From G963675935 sp963823895 (GTDB lineage: Bacteria; Planctomycetota; Planctomycetia; Pirellulales; Thermoguttaceae): a stretch of 64,000 bases of DNA. Position 1 is the stretch's first letter. Each line of letters starts with the position of its first letter. Where the stretch lies: positions 1 to 64,000 of the forward strand of contig CAWGNG010000037.1 in the NCBI GenBank assembly GCA_963823895.1. The letters run 5' to 3'. Shown piece after piece: positions 52,394 through 61,825 of the stretch. Under the pieces are notes generated by a model, which saw nothing but the letters and a program-made list of their open reading frames with translations, ran no database searches and was not told the origin of the DNA. The translations under genes were made by a program, and so were the position numbers.

Positions 52394-53560
52394 TTATGAG
52401 CTTTGCGGCCCGCTCGCCGATGCTTCCGTTTGCGGCTTCGTGATGCTCTTCAACTCCGAGTGTACCATGTTCAGCAGCGTTTGCAGGAAGGCGACGACCA
52501 TCGGCCCGACGAGAATGCCGATCGGGCCGAGGGCTTGGACCCCGCCCAAAACGCTCAGCAGCGCCAGCAGCGGGTGAAGATTCGATCGGCCGTGCAACAC
52601 CAGCGGCTTGACGACGTTGTCGATCGTTACCGCAATCGTAACGCAATAGGCCGCCAGAATCACCGCCGTCGTCGTGCGGCCTGCGACGGCGAACTGCCAC
52701 AGGCAGACGGGGACATAGACAATGGCCGAACCGACGAATGGCACCAGCGTCAGCAGCATTGCCAACGCCGTGAGCAAAAATACCGACCCGATGCCGGCCA
52801 CGGAGAACCCCATGCCGATCAGTAGTCCCTGCACGATCGCCGATACGAGCGTGGCCGTCACCACAGCCCGGGTCACGCTGTCGAATTGGTCGATCAATTC
52901 CCACGTGCGGCTCGGCTCCAACGGCGAGAGCCGCAAGAGGGTCTGAACCATCGCCGGGCCGTCGGCGAAGAAGTAGTAGACGCCCAGCACCATCACCAAC
53001 AGCCCCAAGAGGGCTTTGCCAAGGAATTGCGTGGTTCGCAGCGCGAGCGGGGCGACGAATTCCTTCGCCGCTTTGTCGAGATTTGTCTTCACGTCTTCCT
53101 GATCCAGCGTCATCCCCGCGCGGCTGCCCAGCTCGACCAGTTTCTCAGTGCCGCAGTTGACCAAGGAGGAGAGGTCGGCGGTGGCTGGCTGCTTGTCGGT
53201 GGCCTTGTCCCGCACAGTTGGTCCGCGCAACTCCGGACTGTTCATCGCGGCGTGGTAGATGTTTTGCGCTTCGCGGCCGGCCTCCATTAACAGGAATAGC
53301 AGCGGAATGAGCACCACCGCCAGGATTGAGCCGGTCGTCAGCACCGCCGCGATCCGGTCGTGCCCGCCGCACTTGCGGGCAAACCAGCGGTGCAACGGCC
53401 CAAACATCAGAACCAGCAGCAGCGCCAAGAACAACGGCAGCATGAAGCCGGACATCACTTGCAGGAACAGTCCGCCGATTACCACCAGGATGACGACCAG
53501 CGCCACCAACGAGATGATCCTAGCCACCGCCGCTCCTCCCAAACTAGATGGGAACTGCAT
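52394..53560 (-). CDS. AI-2E family membrane transporter
   Basis: About 388 aa from ATG 53560. Polytopic protein of the AI-2E_transport family: N-terminal helices (LVALVVILVVIGGLFLQVM, FMLPLFLALLLVLMFGPLH), a roughly 100-residue extracytoplasmic insert, and the conserved C-terminal block GIGSVFLLTALAMLLTLVPF, VGSAIVYVP and GPIGILVGPMVVAFLQTLL. Family members include exporters of AI-2 and Na+/H+ antiporters, so the substrate is not predicted. Upstream starts would read through a palindromic repeat and are unlikely. Confidence 0.9.
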   Translation of the reverse strand: MQFPSSLGGAAVARIISLVALVVILVVIGGLFLQVMSGFMLPLFLALLLVLMFGPLHRWFARKCGGHDRIAAVLTTGSILAVVLIPLLFLLMEAGREAQNIYHAAMNSPELRGPTVRDKATDKQPATADLSSLVNCGTEKLVELGSRAGMTLDQEDVKTNLDKAAKEFVAPLALRTTQFLGKALLGLLVMVLGVYYFFADGPAMVQTLLRLSPLEPSRTWELIDQFDSVTRAVVTATLVSAIVQGLLIGMGFSVAGIGSVFLLTALAMLLTLVPFVGSAIVYVPVCLWQFAVAGRTTTAVILAAYCVTIAVTIDNVVKPLVLHGRSNLHPLLALLSVLGGVQALGPIGILVGPMVVAFLQTLLNMVHSELKSITKPQTEASASGPQSS

Positions 53561-53563
53561 CGT

Positions 53564-53642
53564 GGGAAAAAGGGGACAGGTCCAATTTGCCGGAACGGCC
53601 CGGAGGGTGCTTCGCACAAATTGGACCGGTCCCCTTTTTCCC
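53564..53642. repeat. Palindromic repeat upstream of the AI-2E gene
   Basis: GGGAAAAAGGGGACAGGTCC and its near inverse (GGACCGGTCCCCTTTTTCCC) flank a central segment. It is a variant of the GGGACTGTCCC family seen at 58723 and 63131. Confidence 0.75.
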
Positions 53643-53895
53643 TCTCAAAAGTTGCCGCGCCGGGTTAGGGTTCCCGACGGAATGTACTCTTCACGCTCCG
53701 CGTGAAGCGATCCGGGCTCCCCCTCCCTCTCGCGGAGCGAGAGGAGTACAGGTCTTTTCAGAAATCCTGAAGGTAAAGGTAGTCGAAGCGAACGGCCGCC
53801 GCAAGACGAGGATTTGGCCACAGAGCAAGCCCAGTCCGCACACGAACACGGGAACGCCGTCCGGCCGGCTGCACCCGTTGTTGACAGTCGCCGGC

Positions 53896-56217
53896 TTACG
53901 CAACGTTTGTTCCCGAGGCCGAGGTTAAGCTATCCGTCGGGACTGCTGCGAACAGCCCATCGACCTTCGCCGAATTGGCCAGGGTCGAGTCGGCCAGGCT
54001 GGAGAACACGGCGTTCTGCGCGGCCGCCACCGCAGCAGAGGTCGCGGCGGTCAGGTTGAAATTGGCCAACAGCGCCGATTGCCGGCCGAGATTATCGGTC
54101 GCGGTAATCCGGTACGAGTGGCTGCCGGCCACCAACGACCCCAACGCCACGGAGAAGTTCACTCCCGACGAAGCCGCAAAGGGGCCTGAGACGCTCGCCA
54201 CCGTTACGCCGTCGATCTGAATCGCGCTGCTGACAATCGTATTCGGGCTGAGCACGTTCCAGCTAATCCGACTTCTTACCTGCGAAATCACAACCTGGCT
54301 GAGCATCGGATCGTAGGTGGTCGTGGCGGCCAAGGTGAAGGTGCCGCTGACCGTCGCCTGGCTGCCGAGTCCGTCGAAGCCGGTGATCGTGTAGCTGTGC
54401 GTGCCGGCCAGCAGCGAGTCGAGCGGCGCGGAGAAGTTCACCCCCGATCCCGCCGTGAAGGGACCGGAGACGTTTGCCACGGGAAAACCATCGATCGAGA
54501 TCGTGGAAGCCGTCACGCCGGTGGGATCGACGGCGTTCCAACTGATCCTGGCCTTCGACTCCGACACCACCACGTTGCTGAGCGTCGGCCCCACGCTGGT
54601 CTGCGTTGCCAGCGTGAAGGTGGAGGTCAAGGTGGCGACTTCGGCCAGCGTGTCGGTGGCCGTGATCGTGAAGGTGTGCGGTCCGGCGCTCAACAAGCCA
54701 AGCGAAGCGGAGAAGTTCGCGCTGGTCGGCGTGCCGGCAGGACCATTGACCGTTACCGCATGGTTGTCGATGGTAAGCGTCGAGCCTGCGACGCCGGCCG
54801 AGTCCGCGACGTTCCAAGTTATCGTCCCCAGCGGCCCCGAGACGCTGATCGCGCTGATGACCGGGGGCGAGTCGGCCGTCGAGCCAACGCTGAAATCCTC
54901 GCTGAAGGTCGAAGTGACGTGGGCGCCATCGGTGGCTGTGATCGTGATGGTGTGGGTGCCGTCCGCCAGGTTGCCGAGCGGCCCGGAGAAATTCACGCCG
55001 CCGGTCGAGGCGGTAAACGGCCCGGCCACTCCCGCGACTGCGATGCCGTCGATGGCGAGCGTGGAACTGACCACGCCGCTCGGATCGACGGCGTTCCAGC
55101 TAACCCGGCCGGTCGCCTCGGAAACCACCACTTGACTGATCGTCGGCCCCGAGCCGGGCGTCGCGGTGATGCTGAAGCTGGCGGTGCTGCTCGACGTATT
55201 GTTGGCCATATCGGTCGCCGTGATGAAGTACGTATGGGTGCCGATCGACAGCGAGCCCAGCGGAGCGGAGAAGTTCTCGCCCCCCGTCGCCGCCGGGAAG
55301 GGCCCACTCACGTTCAACACCGTCGTTCCATCGATTTGCAGCGTCGAATTCGCGATGGGAGTTAGGTCCGACACGTTCCAAGTGATCTTGTTCGTCGGCT
55401 GCGAAATCGCCACTTGGCTGATGACCGGTCCCGTCGCGTTGACGTTGAACGTGTTGCTGATTGTCGAGACGTTGCCGGCCTTATCCGTCGCCGTGATCGT
55501 ATAGCTGTGGAGGCCGCCACCGAGTGCGCCCAGCGGTCCAAAGAAGTTCACGCTGCCGTTTGCCGTCGTGAACGGGCCGGCCACGTTAGACACGCTCAGA
55601 CCGTCGATCTGCAACGCCGAACTTGCCACCCCGTTCGGACTGGCGACGTTCCAACTGATCCTCCCCTTTGCCAGCGAAATCACGACCCCGCTGATCGTCG
55701 GCGGGGCCACGGTGAACGTGCCGCTGAAGCTCGTGCTGTTGCCGGCCGAGTCGGTGGCCGTAATCCGGAAACTATGGCTGCCGAGCGCCAAGAGCGGCAA
55801 CGACCCCGAGAAGTTCACCGCCCCTGACGTCCCCGCAAATGGGCCCGACACGGTCGGCGCCAACCCGTCGACTTGCAGCGTCGAGCTTGTCACGCGCAGC
55901 GTGTCGGAGACGCTCCAACTGATCTTCCCTTTCGTCTGCGATACCACGACCTGGCCGATCGTCGGGCCCGTCGCGGCGGCATTGACGGCGGCGTTCGGCG
56001 AGGCCGCCGATTGCGTCGACGGCGCCGAAAGCGAGTTAGCCAAGAACGCCGCTTGGCCGGCGATCTCCGGGTGCAACATCCCCACGCTCAACAGCCGCCG
56101 ATCCTCGAGCGGCTCAAAGACGATCCGCCGCCCGCGGGCAGCCGACGTTTCTTTCCAGGATCCGCTGGTCGAACGGCGTCGATGCGGCGACGGTCCGACA
56201 ACTTTTCTTGGCCACAT
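53896..56217 (-). CDS. LEPR-XLL surface protein with Ig-like repeats
   Basis: 773 aa. A basic N-terminus with FEPLEDRRLLSV (LEPR-XLL export signature) is followed by about seven Ig/bacterial-big-like repeats of 80-90 residues. Each starts with a strand such as SQVVVSEATGRVSWNA and ends with THTITITATDGAxVTS-type strands. The repeats are similar but not identical. Probably a large adhesive or cell-surface protein. Short Ala-rich C-terminus without an obvious anchor. ATG 56217 gives the normal distance to LEPR-XLL. Confidence 0.8.
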   Translation of the reverse strand: MWPRKVVGPSPHRRRSTSGSWKETSAARGRRIVFEPLEDRRLLSVGMLHPEIAGQAAFLANSLSAPSTQSAASPNAAVNAAATGPTIGQVVVSQTKGKISWSVSDTLRVTSSTLQVDGLAPTVSGPFAGTSGAVNFSGSLPLLALGSHSFRITATDSAGNSTSFSGTFTVAPPTISGVVISLAKGRISWNVASPNGVASSALQIDGLSVSNVAGPFTTANGSVNFFGPLGALGGGLHSYTITATDKAGNVSTISNTFNVNATGPVISQVAISQPTNKITWNVSDLTPIANSTLQIDGTTVLNVSGPFPAATGGENFSAPLGSLSIGTHTYFITATDMANNTSSSTASFSITATPGSGPTISQVVVSEATGRVSWNAVDPSGVVSSTLAIDGIAVAGVAGPFTASTGGVNFSGPLGNLADGTHTITITATDGAHVTSTFSEDFSVGSTADSPPVISAISVSGPLGTITWNVADSAGVAGSTLTIDNHAVTVNGPAGTPTSANFSASLGLLSAGPHTFTITATDTLAEVATLTSTFTLATQTSVGPTLSNVVVSESKARISWNAVDPTGVTASTISIDGFPVANVSGPFTAGSGVNFSAPLDSLLAGTHSYTITGFDGLGSQATVSGTFTLAATTTYDPMLSQVVISQVRSRISWNVLSPNTIVSSAIQIDGVTVASVSGPFAASSGVNFSVALGSLVAGSHSYRITATDNLGRQSALLANFNLTAATSAAVAAAQNAVFSSLADSTLANSAKVDGLFAAVPTDSLTSASGTNVA

Positions 56218-56678
56218 GACAAAGTCTCCAAGTTCCGTTTCATCGACCGCCTCGCAACCGTTTGCACGGAAAGACGAGCGGCGACAAATCGCTGGCGCTT
56301 CCCCATATCACGCTGGGACAACGCGCACCGGGTATGCCCATGTGAATCATACGCAGCGTCCAACGCGAAGAGGATGCGTCGAGCAACTCTTTCTTGGCCG
56401 AAAATGGAGCGGTAAGGGTCCGCCTTAGAGAGACTAGTAATCTGCCCGATGGCAAACTCAGAGAACTCCCGCGCACGTCAAGGTCGCAATCGCCGGCATC
56501 GCCCCTTTTTGGGTGCTAGAAGACCGACCGATGGCGTGCGGCCGCCCCGACAAGCCGCTCGCGGCTTCGCAGAGAAGCACCGGCGGCGTCAATTGGTTCA
56601 CGACGCACTACGCATGTTGGAGCGGCAGTTGCACTGCCGCTCCAGGGCCAACAGCGCGACTGCCAGCCGAACTGAACG
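56218..56678. other. Intergenic stretch with a palindrome
   Basis: No credible gene. GGAGCGGCAGTTGCACTGCCGCTCC-type palindrome at 56619-56643 (25 bp; arms GGAGCGGCAGT / ACTGCCGCTCC) and a CAAGCCGCTCGCGGCTTCGC element near 56549. Confidence 0.55.
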
Positions 56679-57785
56679 CTACGGAACCAGTTTCTTCTCC
56701 GCCCAACCGGCGGCGCCGAGATGGTTCTGGAGTGCCGGGCCGGCGAGCCAACGCTTCGCCGTGCCGCTCTGTTTCAGATACGCATCCCAAAAGACGGCCG
56801 ACGTCTCGGCGATCAATCGCTGAAACATCGCGTCGCCGGCGGCGTTCCCGCGGCGGCCGTGGCCCGAATACGTCAGATGATCGCCGCCGTTGAGCGTAAT
56901 CAAGTATTGGTCGGCGGCCGAAACATGATCGAACGGCAGCCGCCGCTGATAGGCCTGCGTCGTGCCGACGACGCTGTTGTCCGCCGTTCCTGTGATGTGC
57001 AAACACGGCAGGGAAACCCCGGCGTACACCTCCGACAGCGGCATCTCTCCGGTCGGCACCGGCGAGCTCATCGCCAAAACCGCCTTCACCCGCGGCTCGC
57101 GGAAGGCGACTTGCCCCGGCAACACCTGGCCGGCAAGCGTCAGCACCGTTTGCGATCCGAAATCATGGCCGGCGGCGCCGATCCGCCGCATGTCGAACCG
57201 GTCGCCGGGTGACGAGCCCTCGCGGGCCATCTGTTCCAGCCGATCGAGCACGAAAATCACGTCCAGCGGGCGATTGCGAACATTGTTGGGATTGTAGAAC
57301 GCCCGTTGCAAATCCTTCTTTGGCCGCAGCCCGCGCTGCGATTCGTCGCTGCCCGGATGCTGCACGAAGGCCGACACGTATCCACATTCCGCCCAGTGGC
57401 GGCCGAGATACCCGCAATCCTCGCGCGAACGCCCCAAGCCCGTCGAAAAAACGATCACCGGAAATCGCTGGGAATTGCTATTCGGATAATAGATGCGCAC
57501 GGGAATCGTCCGGCTGCGGCTGGCGTCAAACCAACTCACGTCGCTCATCGCCGCCGCATACCGCGCCGCCGCCGGCGTTTTGTCGACGCCCGCCGGCGAA
57601 GCAGCCACCGCCGCACGCGAAGTGTACGTCAACAACGACGCCGCCAGCAATACGACCAAACAAACCGCTTGCGATTTCGCACGCGCCCTCAATGTCCCCC
57701 TGCAAGCCGCTTGCGGCTTCGCACGCGGCGCCAAAGAGCAAACACCCTTGCAAAGACTTTCCAAACCGGCTTTTTTCTTATTCAT
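56679..57785 (-). CDS. Alpha/beta hydrolase, exported
   Basis: About 368 aa from ATG 57785. The domain resembles the PAF-acetylhydrolase/dienelactone group: RIYYPNSNSQRFPVIVFSTG, then the oxyanion region and GAAGHDFGSQTVLTLAG in the nucleophile-elbow position, where GHDFG has Asp instead of the usual Ser (GxSxG). A catalytic His near GGDHLTYSG. It also has a signal segment (VVLLAASLLTYTSRAAVAA). The 50 residues before it contain repeated AKxQAxC text encoded by palindromic repeats, so the true start may be later. The odd elbow makes activity uncertain. Confidence 0.7.
   Translation of the reverse strand: MNKKKAGLESLCKGVCSLAPRAKPQAACRGTLRARAKSQAVCLVVLLAASLLTYTSRAAVAASPAGVDKTPAAARYAAAMSDVSWFDASRSRTIPVRIYYPNSNSQRFPVIVFSTGLGRSREDCGYLGRHWAECGYVSAFVQHPGSDESQRGLRPKKDLQRAFYNPNNVRNRPLDVIFVLDRLEQMAREGSSPGDRFDMRRIGAAGHDFGSQTVLTLAGQVLPGQVAFREPRVKAVLAMSSPVPTGEMPLSEVYAGVSLPCLHITGTADNSVVGTTQAYQRRLPFDHVSAADQYLITLNGGDHLTYSGHGRRGNAAGDAMFQRLIAETSAVFWDAYLKQSGTAKRWLAGPALQNHLGAAGWAEKKLVP
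57640..57745. repeat. Palindromic repeats in the hydrolase N-terminal coding region
   Basis: CCGCTTGCGATTTCGCACGCG (about 57664) and GCCGCTTGCGGCTTCGCACG (about 57707) are near copies, related to 56549 and 58994. They encode the repeated AKSQAV/AKPQAA segments. Confidence 0.55.
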
Positions 57786-58575
57786 AGTGGCAACAACAAA
57801 TGTGAATTGATGTCCTCTTGTTCCCGCGCGGACGCGGAAATCAGCAGCGTAATCGACACCTTGCCAACTCGACGACTGCAAAAGCCCACCACAGAGACGC
57901 GGAGGACACTGAGAAAATGACTGGAAACAAACGCAAACCGCAAAACGAACGCAGAAATCGCGGCTCGCAACGCCAGTTCCTGCAAATATCTGTGTTCATC
58001 AGTGTGTATCTGTGGTTCTCCTCGTCCCCCGCAGCGTTCTCCATCTCTCCGCGACGAACCGAGCACTACAGTGTCAAAAGCCTCTTCATTCCTCGGGGCC
58101 CTTTCCCGCACGCTCCTCCGTCCCCTCTATTTTCGGCATCCGCCAACGGCGGCAAAGAAGGGAAAACCGGCCGCGATGCTGACCGTCATCGCCGCTACAA
58201 TCCATCCCATCGTTGAAAGCGTTGCCGCCCGTCCGGCTTGCCACCTCCCGTAAAATAGATCGATTAGGACGGCCCCAATTGCGGGAAGGTCATGGCAAAA
58301 GTAGAGTGGGTCAAGCGCAGCCCATACGAATCAACTTAAGGAAACGAGGAACCAGACGGCCCCCCAAATATGTGCGCGAAGGGAACGCTAATTTTCACTA
58401 ATCTTCGCCAATCGCCTGGATCAGTGTCAATTAGTGGCGATTAGCGTTCCTCCATTTTTCCTTTTTTCTCCCTGCAATGGCGTTGCCTCCTTAAGTTTGA
58501 TCGTACGGGCAGTGCAACTGCCACCCCAACAAGCATCCCACATTAAGAAACCGACTGGTCCCGCGGAGGTCCCAC
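57786..58575. other. Intergenic stretch with dispersed repeats
   Basis: No convincing gene. Contains CACAGAGACGCGGAGGACACT-like and ATCTGTGTTCATCAGTGTGTA text often seen as dispersed planctomycete repeats, an inverted repeat (GGAACGCTAAT 58382-58392 with ATTAGCGTTCC 58440-58450), and GGCAGTGCAACTGCCACCCC near 58508. Confidence 0.5.
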
Positions 58576-59646
58576 ATGACGCTCGACGACATTATCCCGC
58601 CGGGAACCCAACCGGAAGTTCTCGGCCAGGGCTACGGCTTCACCGAAGGCCCCACCGCCGACCGCGACGGAAACGTCTTCTTCTCCGACGGACAGAACAA
58701 CTCGATCCACCGCTGGCAGCCCGGGGACTGTCCCGATTTTCGCGGGCACCGCGGCGAAGCCGTGGTCGGCGAAAATGGGACTGTCCCCCTTGGGCCCCGC
58801 CCAGCGGTCACTCTCTTCACCGACAACAGCACCGACGCCATCGGCATGATGTTCAACGCCGCCGGCGAGCTTTACGTCTGCGAAGGCGCCGCCCAACGCA
58901 TCGTGGCATACGAGGTGCCAGGGGGTAGCCCCGATAGCTCGGCTATCGGGGTCCCGCAGGGACGAGGGGGTTTCGATGCAATGCGGGAACCCTCTTGCGG
59001 CTTCGCCGCCCCGATAGGCAAGCTATCGGGGCCACCCGGGACTGTCCCCTTCCGCCGCCCGCGCAAACGCATCCTCTGCTCCGAGATCGACGGCCAGCAC
59101 TTTAACGAGCCGAACGACTTGGCGATCGACTTCCACGGCGGGTTCTATTTCTCCGATCCCAACTACCAGCACCGCGGCCAGCCGACCGTGATGAAGCAGG
59201 ACGTCTACTACTGCTCGGCCGATGGCCGCGTCAGCCGCGTCTCGACCGTCTGCTTCAAGCCCAACGGCGTGCGTCTCTCGGCCGACAACCGCACGCTCTA
59301 CGTCGCCGACGCCCGCGGCCAGCGGATCTACCGCTACGACGTTACCGGCCCCGGCCAATTGGCCAACGAGCGAATCTGGATCGACCGCCTGGCCGCCAAT
59401 CCCGACGGCCTGACGCTTGACGAGCACGACAATCTCTACATCTGTTGCGGCAAGAACGGCCTGAAAATCTACGACCGCGCCGCGCAGTTCATCGGCCGCA
59501 TCGACGTCCACGCCGCCAACTGCGTTTTCGCCGCCCCCGATTTCCGCACCCTCTGCATCGCGTCAGCCGACAAGTTCCTCGGCATTCGCGCCAACGTCAT
59601 CGGCATGAAGCCGCTGGCATTGCGGGTTCCGACGAACCGGGCATGA
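58576..59646 (+). CDS. SMP-30/gluconolactonase-type lactonase with inserted palindromes
   Basis: 356-aa beta-propeller enzyme. Conserved segments: GFTEGPTADRDGNVFFSDG, CSEIDGQHFNEPNDLAIDFH, GGFYFSDPNYQHRGQ, FKPNGVRLSADNRTLYVAD and NPDGLTLDEHDNLYIC, which carry the metal and substrate ligands (Glu, Asn, Asp). Two extra segments interrupt normal propeller strands: residues about 49-76 (PGDCPDFRGHRGEAVVGENG) and about 115-160 (PGGSPDSSAIGVPQGRGGFD, ending GTVPF). Both are encoded by palindromic repeats in frame. The enzyme hydrolyses sugar lactones in its family; activity with the inserts is unknown. Confidence 0.85.
   Translation: MTLDDIIPPGTQPEVLGQGYGFTEGPTADRDGNVFFSDGQNNSIHRWQPGDCPDFRGHRGEAVVGENGTVPLGPRPAVTLFTDNSTDAIGMMFNAAGELYVCEGAAQRIVAYEVPGGSPDSSAIGVPQGRGGFDAMREPSCGFAAPIGKLSGPPGTVPFRRPRKRILCSEIDGQHFNEPNDLAIDFHGGFYFSDPNYQHRGQPTVMKQDVYYCSADGRVSRVSTVCFKPNGVRLSADNRTLYVADARGQRIYRYDVTGPGQLANERIWIDRLAANPDGLTLDEHDNLYICCGKNGLKIYDRAAQFIGRIDVHAANCVFAAPDFRTLCIASADKFLGIRANVIGMKPLALRVPTNRA
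58723..58788. repeat. Palindromic repeat inserted in the lactonase gene, site 1
   Basis: GGGGACTGTCCCGATTTTCG (58723-58742) is inverted as CGAAAATGGGACTGTCCCC (58770-58788). Same family as 63131-63175. In frame. Confidence 0.85.
58918..59055. repeat. Composite palindromic repeat inserted in the lactonase gene, site 2
   Basis: CCCCGATAGC/GCTATCGGGG hairpins at 58929-58951 and 59009-59031 plus a half copy of GGGACTGTCCCC at 59038-59049. In frame, adding about 45 residues. Confidence 0.8.
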
Positions 59647-60017
59647 TCTTGCTGAGAGCATCCATCTCCGCTAAACTTGGTCGGCATCGCGGTTCCGTCC
59701 GCCAAGGTTATCAGTCCGGGCAAGAACACTTGTATTTGGTGGGAAGCAAGCAGGAGCGCATCGCCGTGGGGAATACTTTCAGAAAACCCGATTTCCGGGC
59801 AAGAGACGTCGAATTGCGCTATGAGAACGGTGTAGTCTGCATCTATGGAACGGCTGAGGGGCTGAGACGAGTGGCCGCGTTCTGTCAGGAGTTAATCGGC
59901 GACCCCGCGAAGGGCCACATTCACCTCGAAGATTATCCAGTTCTTACTGCGGAGTCCGAGATCGGTGCTATCGCCATCTTTGCTAAAGAAGGGGAAAAAG
60001 AGGACAGGTCCCACTAA
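59643..60017 (+). CDS. Imm32-like small protein, 124 aa
   Basis: ATG 59643 overlaps the lactonase stop (ATGA). Features: LYLVGSKQERIAVGNTF, VELRYENGVVCIYGTAEGLR, then AKGHIHLEDYPVLTAESEIG, which resembles the C-terminal HIHLxDxxxLTxxS part of Imm32-type immunity proteins. The last 8 codons come from a palindromic-repeat variant (GGACAGGTCC), so the original C-terminus may be changed. No toxin gene is adjacent. Confidence 0.5.
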   Translation: MILLRASISAKLGRHRGSVRQGYQSGQEHLYLVGSKQERIAVGNTFRKPDFRARDVELRYENGVVCIYGTAEGLRRVAAFCQELIGDPAKGHIHLEDYPVLTAESEIGAIAIFAKEGEKEDRSH

Positions 60018-60654
60018 CCCCGTTTCCCGCCGGAGAGGAAAGGGGAACAGGCGCGCTTATCGACAACAAGTTCAACGCAGCGCAAGGACACAATACCAGT
60101 CTTGGTAAGACACGCAACTGTTCCTCGAATCGACGCGAGGACGGCACAACCCAATTCCCAACGCGAGCAGTTCTACACCGCTCGCCGTGCGCGACTGGCC
60201 CATAAACACCCATTGAAATCCGCCGCTCATTCTGCTATATATACGCCTGACCATCAGTCCGCCAAGCAGCCAATCCAAGCAAGAGACTTTCTCAACATTG
60301 GTGCAACGCCAGCCGAAGTCGCGTAAAACGTGCCGCCCAGCCAAACGGGGACTTTTTCCACTACTCAAATTCGACCGCGTTTTCCACAAAAATAGCTGAC
60401 GCCTCCTATCTCCGCTCCAAAAAACGACTTGCCACAAGCAACTCCTCCAAAAACCACCTGATTCTTCCTCGGAAAAACTCTTGCGTCCTCGAAAAAACTG
60501 AAATAACTCGCCCCCAAATCCGGATTTTCCTTGACGCTTCTCCAAAGCACCTGCCCACCGCTGAGAAACGGAAAAGAGACGACATCGCTGATTCTGGCAG
60601 GTTGGGCGGCCCATAATCGGCGACGTCCGTTCTTCATTCCACCCATTGGCGTCA
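60018..60654. other. Intergenic stretch, no gene recognised
   Basis: Only a low-quality minus-strand frame without a domain or ribosome site. The start holds AACAGGCGCGC near a repeat tail. Confidence 0.5.
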
Positions 60655-60683
60655 TTGGCAATTTTTGCTAACTATCGTAAACT
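60655..60683 (+). promoter_or_regulatory. Promoter of the parD-like gene
   Basis: TTGGCA (60655-60660), 17-bp spacer, TAAACT (60678-60683); start codon 26 bp downstream. Confidence 0.6.
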
Positions 60684-60708
60684 TGGGGTGAAGGAGGCGG
60701 ACACGAAA

Positions 60709-61011
60709 ATGCCTACACGAAATGTCAATTTGACGGGCCGCTACGAGCAATTCGTCGTCGATCAGGTGACTTCCGGGCGATTCAAGAACGCCAGCGAAGT
60801 CGTGCGGGCGGGGCTTCGACTGCTGGAGCAACGTAGTCGCGAAGACGAAGAGAGGCTGGCTCTGCTCCGCTCATTGGCCGCCGAGGGATTCGATGAGTTG
60901 GATCAAGGCCGGGGGACGGTCGTTGACGGTGAGCGGCAACTGCGGAAATACATAGGTCAGATTGGTCGCCGCGCCGCCGGGAAAGCCAAATCTGCAACGC
61001 GGAGCCACTGA
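60709..61011 (+). CDS. parD: ParD-family antitoxin without ParE
   Basis: 100 aa from ATG 60709 with an AAGGAGG site. RHH motif NVNLTGRYEQFVVDQVTSGR and ASEVVRAGLRLLEQRSREDEE are typical of ParD (CC2985-like) antitoxins, which bind DNA and neutralise the mRNA-independent toxin ParE. Normally parE follows at once, but here the next gene is a convergent response regulator. The C-terminus (YIGQIGRRAAGKAKS) is basic and unusual, possibly read from relic DNA. An orphan that may have lost its toxin. Confidence 0.8.
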   Translation: MPTRNVNLTGRYEQFVVDQVTSGRFKNASEVVRAGLRLLEQRSREDEERLALLRSLAAEGFDELDQGRGTVVDGERQLRKYIGQIGRRAAGKAKSATRSH

Positions 61012-61024
61012 GACGACAACTCGC

Positions 61025-61791
61025 TCAAACGTCGCTATCGCCGCTCGTCCCCGTCTCTTCCTCTTCCCCCTCCGGCTTGGCCACGAAGCGGTAGCCGGCG
61101 TCGCGGATGGTGAGGAAATGTCGCGGCTGGGCGGGATCGGGCTCGAAAGTCTTCCGCAGGCGGCGGATGAATTGGTCGGGGCGCGGGTGTTGATCGTGCC
61201 GGGCATACCCCACACGTTCTCCAATAGCTCGCGCCGCGGAATCACGCGGTTCTCGTTCTCGACAAAATACCGCAACAGCGTCATTTCCAACTGCGTCAGC
61301 CGCACCGGCTCGTCGCGGACCGTCGCCTCGAACGTCTCGAAGTTGATCTTCGCATCAGCAAACTTGAACTGCGACACGCCGCCGAGCTGCTTCCGCCGCT
61401 GCCGCTCGCGGCGGCTGTGGAACGTCAGCAGATTCTTCACCCGGCTGAGGAACTCGTCGAGATCGAAGGGCTTGGTGAGATACTGGTTCGCCCCCACGTC
61501 GAACCCGCGGGTGCGGTCTTCGGTCAGCGTGCGGGCGGTCAGAATCAGCACCGGCGTGTCCACGTCGAACGCCCGCAACGCCTCGCAAACCGCATAGCCG
61601 CTCATGCCCGGCAACATCAGATCGAGGATCACCAGGTCCACGTCCAATGGCTTCTCCTCAAGAATCCGCAGCGCCGACGGCCCGTCGCCCACCGTCGTCA
61701 CCCGATAGCCCTCGGCCACCAGATTGTACTTGATGCCCGTGGCCAGATGCTCCTCATCTTCGACGACCAGGATGTGTTCGTTGTTTGGCAT
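61025..61791 (-). pseudogene. OmpR-type response regulator with a C-terminal frameshift
   Basis: Receiver domain intact: EDEEHL acidic pair, phospho-Asp in VDLVILDLMLPGMSG, Thr in LILTARTLT, Lys in YLTKPFD. The winged helix starts LTQLEMTLLRYFVENENRVI and breaks after GTINTRAP near 61178, where one G seems missing. The other frame gives DQFIRRLRKTFEPDPAQPRH, FLTIRDAGYRFVAKPEGE to 61025, exactly as in complete OmpR proteins. Partner of the histidine kinase upstream. If the indel is real, DNA binding is lost. Confidence 0.85.
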
Positions 61792-61825
61792 GATCGTTAG
61801 TTAAGAGCCGGCGACGCAAACGGAC

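Noticed and set aside
60072..60614. 180-aa minus-strand frame
   Set aside because: Low-complexity text, no motif and no 5' signals.
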